Below are positions 57,833 through 64,000 of a stretch of DNA of 64,000 nucleotides, in pieces. The DNA lies in the NCBI GenBank assembly GCA_017165825.1, contig CM029366.1, positions 33,337,586 through 33,401,585 of the forward strand, in the 5' to 3' direction. A program made the position numbers and the translations under genes. Below the pieces are notes generated by a model. It saw only the letters and a list, made by a program, of their open reading frames with translations, was not told the origin of the DNA and made no database searches. This DNA comes from Hepsetus odoe (lineage: Eukaryota; Chordata; Actinopteri; Characiformes; Hepsetidae). The first letter of the stretch is position 1. Each line of letters starts with the position of its first letter.

Positions 57833-58879
57833 TGTATTTAAAGTTTCACCCTTTATCCGGCGCCCCCTTGTGTTGAATACGGTGCATCCCTTGTTAAAAC
57901 CACAAAGAAAGAGTGGTTTAATTGCAATGTTATGGGATAAATCAGAGTGACATGGTGGATAGAATAGTGTGGATGGAAAAAATAACAGGAATGATGAAAA
58001 CGTAAAAGGAAGTTCTGCCCCGTCCCCTAACGTTCAGAGCCATGTTGCTCACGAATGCAGAGAACAGGTCTTTTACTCCGTCCCGGTCGCTAATTATCTC
58101 ATTTAAATAACTAACCTTGTCTTCTCTACCCCTTCTGGCACCGACAGCACGGTCAGCTGGCCTGTCTTCTAGAAGAACCCTCGTTTTCCTTTCTTTTCCC
58201 TCTTTGATTCCATGGTTTTGCTTTCCTGGATGAAAAATGATTGCGTTACAGCTCCTGCATCCCTGATTTAAACGGCGAGCGATGCAGAGTGAGCCAGCCG
58301 GCCGTATCCATTTTTATTTCCCAGATTATTCTGTTCTGAAGGCTTTAACCTGCCAATTTCAGCTTGTTTTAGAGTGTAATTACTTAAAAACTGCAAAATG
58401 GAGAAGAACACATTCCTGCATTTCAGTGCCTTATTTGCACAACAATAAATCATTCTAATGAAATGGATCAATAATTCCAGATGTTCAGTGTTTTGTTCAT
58501 TTTTCTTGGTTTATTTTACAAAGTTTTAGAAAGTGCAATTCATGGCTGGATTATAACACTTCAGATATGGTCACAGAGCAGGACTCGTCGGAACAGCACA
58601 GCGCCCCCTTCTGGGCAAAAAAAACTAGCTAGCAGCGTTCCAGAGATATTTAGTTTGATATATTGACATATCGTATATCGTCCACCTCCGATAAACGGAT
58701 TTATTCAAAAGGATTTTTTTCTTCCGTGAGCTCAGGGGAATCATTTCATTCTGTCATTAAAAATGGAAGTGTCAGGCAAAATTTTTAAAATAAGGTGAAA
58801 CAGTCCGTCATGCGATGCATTATTTGTCCTTCGACAGATTTTAGGTTTTTCTGTTGTTGATTTCATCTCTGCTTTAAGT

Positions 58880-59600
58880 GTATTTACATTAGTTTATGTT
58901 CCACGCTCCTAGTCCTGCCCATGTCCAGTGTCCTGTTCTTGTCTCCTTACCTGTCCAGGTGTTGCGTTTCTTTCCCCTCAGCTGTTCCTGGATTTACACT
59001 TTGTGTTATTTTATTTATTTTATTTTAATAAAGGACTCACACATCACCATCACCGTCTACATCCTGACCAGATGTTGCAAAATGGGGAATGGTGGACTTC
59101 CATCCAAAAAGAAAGGATTTTGGGGGTCTTTGTTGACCTTTATTTCGTCCTGCGTGAGGATACAGAGTCCACTAAAGCTGAAACGATCTGAGCCTAAACT
59201 GAAAAGAATCACCGTCGTGTCGTCGGGCATCCTCGTCCACGTCTCTACGTCTGGCATCTGCTTCTGTTTTTGTTCTTGGTCAAGTTCTAGTCCTGCCCCT
59301 GCTCTCCCCCTGTGATTCCTGTCCTCGTCCTCAGTGCTGTGTGCTCCGTCTCGAGTTCTACAGCCCTGTGTTTGTCTTTGCTCTCTGCTGGTTCTTTGTC
59401 TTGCCGTGTCTTGTCTCGTGCTGGTGTTGTCAGGCTGTTTCCTTACCTTGCCTTGCCTCGTCCTTGTCTTTGTCTGGTCGTTGCGAATCCTGTCATCTTA
59501 GTTATTGTAACTCTTTTCATTGTTCTTGCTTGTTTGCTTTGCTTTGTTTCTTATTTAATAAAATAAACGATGTCTAACGACTACATTCTGACATTCAGGG
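58880..59600 (+). mobile_element. Possible LTR-like sequence with polyadenylation signals
   Basis: Two T/C-rich segments (CTAGTCCTGCCCATGTCCAG and CTAGTCCTGCCCCTGCTCTC) each end near an AATAAA-type signal (TTTTAATAAAGGACTC at about 59024 and TTAATAAAATAAACG at about 59556). The style resembles solo LTRs of fish Gypsy-type elements. No gag/pol or primer-binding site was found. Confidence 0.35.
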
Positions 59601-59667
59601 AGACGTTTCCCTTTAAATATCAAACTCTGTGAAGATCCAATAAAAAACCAACTATACTGCTTATACA

Positions 59668-60052
59668 TCAGAGAGAGAGAGAGAGAGGGAGAGAAAGAGG
59701 AAAAAGAGCAGAGGGACAGAGAGAGAGTGAGTGAGAGAGGGGGAGAGAGAGGCAGAGGGAGAGAGAGAGTGGAGAAAGGGAGAGAGAGAGGACAGAGAGA
59801 GAGAGACAGAGAGAAAGATGAGAGAGAGAGACAGGGAGGGGGGAGAGAGAGAGAGACAGAGGAAAAAGAGAGGGAGAGAGAGAGTGGAGAAAGGGAGAGG
59901 GAGAGAGAGAGAGAGAGAGAGAGACAGGGAGGGGGGAGAGAGAGAGACAGAGGAGAAAGAGAGGGAGAGAGAGAGAGAGAGAGAGAGACGGGGGGGGGAG
60001 AGCGAGACAGAGGAGAAAGAGAGGGAGAGAGAGAGGGGGAGAAAGAAAGAGT
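59668..60052. repeat. Polypurine (GA)n tract, about 385 bp
   Basis: Almost uninterrupted G/A on the + strand with GAGAGAGA, GGGAGAGA and GACAGAGA units. Long open frames on both strands (Ser/Pro/Leu-rich or Arg/Glu-rich) are low-complexity artefacts. Confidence 0.95.
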
Positions 60053-62479
60053 GTTCGGTTGCAGATGAATCAGTTCTGTTAGTAAACAGCGGCACATGTT
60101 AATGTGAGGTGGGCGCCAACATTTCTGCACAGCTCTGCGATGTTCCACCGCAGACACTTTAAACGTCCCGTTTCTCCTCGGAGTCCAACCTGCCGCCTGA
60201 TTTAGTCTCAATTAACGTCAGATCAGAGCCTCCAACAAATATGCTCCCGTGAAAAGCTTGCAGAATGGAAATAAAAAATAAAAATTCATTTTCATGTTCC
60301 AGTGTTCGTCCTGCGCAGCCCCAGCATGCAGTCAGCGCTCCATATTTTGGAAACGCTGCTGTAAAGGAAATATTTGGGGCTTCACCTCACTCGTAACATC
60401 AATTTTTCAAAATGTTTTAACTGGTTATTCATTCAATCTCAGCTGAGTTCTGTTTCTTTACAACACATGCCTTCCTTTTGAGACTTCCCACTAAACTTCT
60501 GGAGACTGCTGGTCCTCCTCATTTCCGTGAAACGTTCCAAACCATTTCCATTTACTCCTTCTGGGTCACTCAGTTGGTGACCTACATTGACAGTGAACGA
60601 ATTGCTGTAATTGGAGAACAGCCGGAGTGCTACAGTTTGCAAAGGGAAAGAGGTCACATCAATTAAAATCCTGTTTTTTTCCCCCCTTTTCTTCCTCCCA
60701 GCATCTCATTTTGGCACCTCAAGGGAGAACATTCCTCATCCGTTTGCTGTAATTGAATTTGCATACCTATTTATGTAGAGCTGGAGCCCTGAAATCATTT
60801 CATAACGAGCGTGAAGCAAGGGCACGGTGGGCTCATTTCAAGTCAGATGGTTTGAAATCCTGCCTTGGGTTGCCAGATAAGACCCGGCGCTTCGTGGAAG
60901 GTGTTTTAAACGTAGGACCATTTGTTCTCAGCTTGTTGTTTGAGTGAGGAGAAAACGGTGTCAGGAGAAAGCGAGAAGGTGCTAATGGGATGCGAAAAAG
61001 GCGCCGGTGGTCATTCGAGGTTCACACTTTGGACTCTCCTCAGGATGGTGGTTACAGACGACGCTGGCATATGCAGCCGGGACGTAATGTGATGCAGCCC
61101 CCCGCTTGTAGAGATTACCCATCTCAGCTGCTTGAGACGAATACATTAGCATAATTAAACAGCACCCAGCCTCTCCCAGCCTCCCTGCCCAACTGTCAGA
61201 ACTGGAGCTGTTGCCATTGTTGTTCTCCGCCGCCGGCATCTTGACGTCCTCTGAGATGGCTTTTGTCCGGGACAGTGACCATGTAGGGACCTGCAGGGAC
61301 GGACGGGTTCTCCAGCAGAAACCGGAGGACATGTTCTGTGACTCGCGTGTCCGTAAACGAGATTACTCCCCAGTGAATCGTCGTTTCATCTTTGAGGCCC
61401 AAAGCTGTTTTTTTGACGGGGACATGAATGTCATGTCCCTGATGTCCAAATCTATTTTTCCCCCCTTTTTTTTTAAGTCAGTTCTTTGCACAAAGTAAAC
61501 ATTTTTAACATGCATCTCGGCTAAGACGGTCCAAGGGATCATTTTTATAATAAACTATAATAATTGGAATAATAAACATATTCAGTTTCCTAACGAAGCT
61601 CGAAGCAGGTCTGGTACAATTAAAACAAGTGGTGATTTTTCAGAGATTAAAAAAAAATGTTATGAAAACTGAGCTTTAAATCAAAAAAGGAAGCCAAAGA
61701 AGGAAAATAAAAATGTAATTAAAATGAATAATGGAATAATGAATGAATGAATAATGAAAATGGAAAAATATGGTCATTAAAAAGGGTCAGAAGTAGAAAG
61801 GAGGATTCGAAACAGTACCAGTAAACCTAAACGACCCCAATGGGATTTTTTAACTGTACAAAAGAAATAGTTCTATTGCATTTAAAAGCCAAAACTTTGG
61901 ATGATCTTAGAATTAAATTAATTATCTGATTGTGACAATACTCAGAAGAGAGGAGTTTTTGCCAAAAAATATTCTCTATTCTGTTTAGTCTATAATTTGT
62001 GAAGTTGCTCTAATCAGTCCAGCTCTATAGAGAGGAAACTGCATCTCATGTTATTCCAGATCAGAGCCACGCCCACTCAAGAACACAGCTTCTGATTGGT
62101 CCGCAGACTCAACCCGAGGCCTATTGTGGCTAACAACCATTTAAACAACAGCAACATGGAGAAACGGATCAATGATCCCAGAAGACGTATCGTGTTGAGA
62201 AGATCGTTACGGCTTTAGTCTCCAAACAGACGCTGCAGTGCAGGAACAACAAAGCTCCCCATCTGGACTAAAAAAGTTTGTCTCTAGTGTGCAGTGTCCC
62301 CAGGATATTTGGATTGTTCTGACCTTCTGGGGCACGTTTTATTCAATAGAGATCATTTTGGAGGCGGAGCAAAAGTGATTCGAAGACACAAACTGAGAAA
62401 GTAAATGTTTGTTTTGGACTTCAGGTCAACCTTTGAAGGAGAGTGATGGTGTCTTTCTGAACCCGAGAGAGACAGACAG

Positions 62480-62590
62480 GGACTCCACGATTTGTAGATT
62501 GTGGGTTCGAGTCCCAGACCAGTAGGTTACCCCGAGGTATCATTGAGCAAGGTACCGTCCCCATCTCAGCTCCCTGGGCACTAGATATGA
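62480..62590 (+). mobile_element. SINE 5' half (V-SINE/HAmo-like)
   Basis: GTGGGTTCGAGTCCCAGACC B-box region, CAAGGTACCGTCCCCATCTC and CTCCCTGGGCAC, cut before the tail. Confidence 0.75.
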
Positions 62591-62593
62591 AGG

Positions 62594-62835
62594 TGAAAGA
62601 AAGTGAAAGTGGCTACCCTTACTCATTGTGAAACGCAACGAAATTCAACCTCTGCGTTTCACACACACACCGTGCAGCAGGGGGCAGCTATTGAAGGCAC
62701 CCAGGAAGCAGTAACAGGGACGGTACCTTGCTCAAGGGCACCTCAGGGCAACCTACTGGTGAGGTAATTGAACCCACAATCTTCTGAATCTGGGGCAACT
62801 CCCTAAAAATAAAAATGGGGCCACCGGTGCCCCAA
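62594..62835 (-). mobile_element. tRNA-derived SINE (V-SINE/HAmo-like), full length
   Basis: GAAAGAAAGTGAAAGTGGCT tail, GTGCAGCAGGGGGCAGCTAT centre and GGGGCCACCGGTGCCCC head. Confidence 0.85.
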
Positions 62836-63016
62836 AGTGAAAGTGACACAGCGAACCACAATGAAACTGGACCTCTGGGCAGCTATTGAAAGCCCCCGGG
62901 GAGCAGTGACAGGGACGGTACCTTGAGTACCTCAGGGCGACCTACTGATTGTAGGTTTGAACCCATAATCTTCCGATCCTGTGGTCAACTCCCTAACCGC
63001 TAGGCCCCCGCTGCCC
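62836..63016 (-). mobile_element. SINE (V-SINE/HAmo-like), centre deleted
   Basis: AAGTGAAAGTGACACAGCGA tail, then CCCCCGGGGAGCAGTGACAG and CTAGGCCCCCGCTGCCCC head. It directly follows the previous copy in the same orientation. Confidence 0.8.
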
Positions 63017-64000
63017 CTTTTCTGTTCGGGTAGAATGTAAAATGTTGAATGTTATTCGTTTTTGAACCTCTTCCCTCTCTTTTGTATGAAAACTGAATTT
63101 TTAATATTATAAGACGTCGTATTGAGTTTAAAATCCACTCCTGTTGTTGAAGAATGATCTAGCAGCTTGTGCCTCCTCTGTTCTGACATTTATTTATTCC
63201 CCGTGGTGTTGCCGTGATTGTTATATTTTGAACAGTATCAGCTTACATCCCCCCCCCCCGCTTATGTAATTACGAAATAATTAGTATCTTGCCAATTAGC
63301 TGGAGTGTGTTTGTTTAAGTGGGCTCTTATGTGCATCTGTGAGAGCGGGATAGGAGTGCAGCCCCGAGGCGAGTCGCCGGCACCGTCTGTTCTGTCTTGC
63401 GGAGGACATCAGGGACAGTGGATGTCCCAGAGGACGCAGAGACCTTAGAGCCCCAGTGAGCGTTGGCTTCATTCATGGCCACATGTCAGGAATCCTAATC
63501 CCTCAGTGTCGAACCAGAACTCGCGAGGACTCCCTGAATGTCGGGCCTTTGTCATGGCGAGCTGTAAGAGCTGCTCAGTGGGTGAAAGGTTATTGAGGAC
63601 ATAACGTTTTACTTCACTGAAATTATGGAACCCCAGAAAGAAGCTAAAGAAGAGAATATGGGGGAAAAACATATTTTGGAGCGCCCCGCTTTACCAGCTT
63701 ATGCTTGAGTGAGGCGAGGCAAATCTATTTCTGTAGTCAATTTTTTAAAACCGATAAAAGAAGGCATAAATGAATCAATAAGGAACGATAAAAACATGCT
63801 TTAGGTTAAAAGAAAACATGTAAAATTACGTGGGATTTTCTGTGCAAACATAAGAACCCCTCAGAAATTGAAGAAGGTAGAAAACGAGGCAGATTTTGCT
63901 TCTTTTTAATTTAGAGGCAGATTTGATGTGAGCTGGTTCCAGCAGGGGGCAGCATAACAGCTGAATGCCATTTCACCCTGTTTATATTCAGCCATGGGAA

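Larger units (their letters stand above)
1..64000 (+). other. cntn3: Contactin-3-like gene, internal portion (11 coding exons and flanking introns)
   Basis: Eleven exons with matching phases (incoming phases 1,2,1,1,1,2,1,0,1,2,1) join into one stop-free reading frame covering Ig1 to the first half of Ig6. Contactins are GPI-anchored neuronal surface proteins with six Ig and four FNIII domains. Contactins 3-6 are known to bind the receptor phosphatase PTPRG through Ig2-Ig3, and Ig1-4 form a horseshoe. Stretches such as VREGQGVVLLCG, KVEPSDVGNYTCVV, AKPHW and EPTRIT recall contactin-3 more than contactin-4, -5 or -6. All six first-sheet Cys and all six core Trp seen here are intact, as are second Cys for Ig1-Ig5. 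No frameshift or stop is present, so the gene looks functional. The signal exon, the rest of Ig6, FNIII 1-4 and the GPI signal are not in the window. Which teleost cntn3 paralogue this is cannot be settled by eye. Confidence 0.9.
57056..64000 (+). other. Intron 12 (5' part, at least 6.9 kb)
   Basis: Contains SINEs, LTR-like sequence, a polypurine tract and a short poly-C run (63250-63259). The stretches 57060-57590, 57840-58870, 60060-62470 and 63020-64000 show no feature I can name. No Ig6 second-half exon is visible. Confidence 0.8.

Noticed and set aside
59555..60211. Reverse-strand open frame of 218 residues, the longest in the window
   Set aside because: It translates the GA/CT tract into Ser/Leu/Pro repeats. 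Low-complexity DNA lacks stops by chance, and there is no domain or homology.
57056..64000. Exon for the second half of Ig6
   Set aside because: No phase-0 acceptor followed by the expected G-DLMIRN-type sequence and a Y-x-C motif could be found before the window ends.

Overview
The window reads as a ray-finned fish (teleost) nuclear genome segment. It has vertebrate-type exons with long, repeat-filled introns, many tRNA-derived SINEs, L2/CR1-like and RTE-like LINE remnants, many Tc1/mariner relics and long simple repeats. The SINE with a tail ending in TCACTTTCACTTT looks like the V-SINE/HAmo type I associate with otocephalan fishes, but I cannot name the species.

One gene can be supported: a contactin (GPI-anchored Ig/fibronectin neural adhesion molecule) on the + strand, closest by memory to contactin-3 (cntn3). 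Eleven consecutive coding exons are visible (4891-5026, 25737-25912, 31052-31147, 38509-38712, 39163-39265, 40861-41045, 45008-45144, 49043-49172, 50788-50938, 52515-52642, 56880-57055). They join in one open frame of about 541 residues. They encode the mature N-terminus, Ig domains 1-5 complete, and the first half of Ig6. Each Ig domain is split over two exons, with the first conserved Cys in one exon and the second in the next. The signal-peptide exon lies before the window or was not recognised. The second half of Ig6, the four FNIII domains and the GPI signal lie beyond base 64000.

Everything else is intron. Intron 1 (1-4890) carries SINE and Tc1 debris. Intron 2 (5027-25736, 20.7 kb) starts with a non-canonical GC donor and holds a 9 x 47-bp minisatellite, a foldback structure, L1-like and RTE-like LINE fragments, several SINEs and Tc1-type MITEs. 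Introns 3 and 4 carry MITEs, SINEs, a possible L2-like fragment and another RTE-like fragment. Intron 6 holds a degenerate array with seven TTCTAGAA palindromes. Intron 7 holds a recently duplicated minisatellite block. Intron 8 holds a 0.7-kb GATA/GACA array and a compact hairpin. Intron 11 holds a decayed Tc1 transposon, an L2-like LINE 3' end and the second copy of an unclassified ~0.5-kb repeat. The start of intron 12 holds SINEs, LTR-like sequence and a ~390-bp polypurine tract.

I found no second protein gene, true tRNA/rRNA gene, CRISPR array or prokaryotic feature, and no evidence of a new multi-gene system. The notable points are the GC-AG splice junction, the long inverted-repeat structures, the palindrome array and the near-identical minisatellite duplication. 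Repeat family names come from recognition by eye and are tentative below family level.
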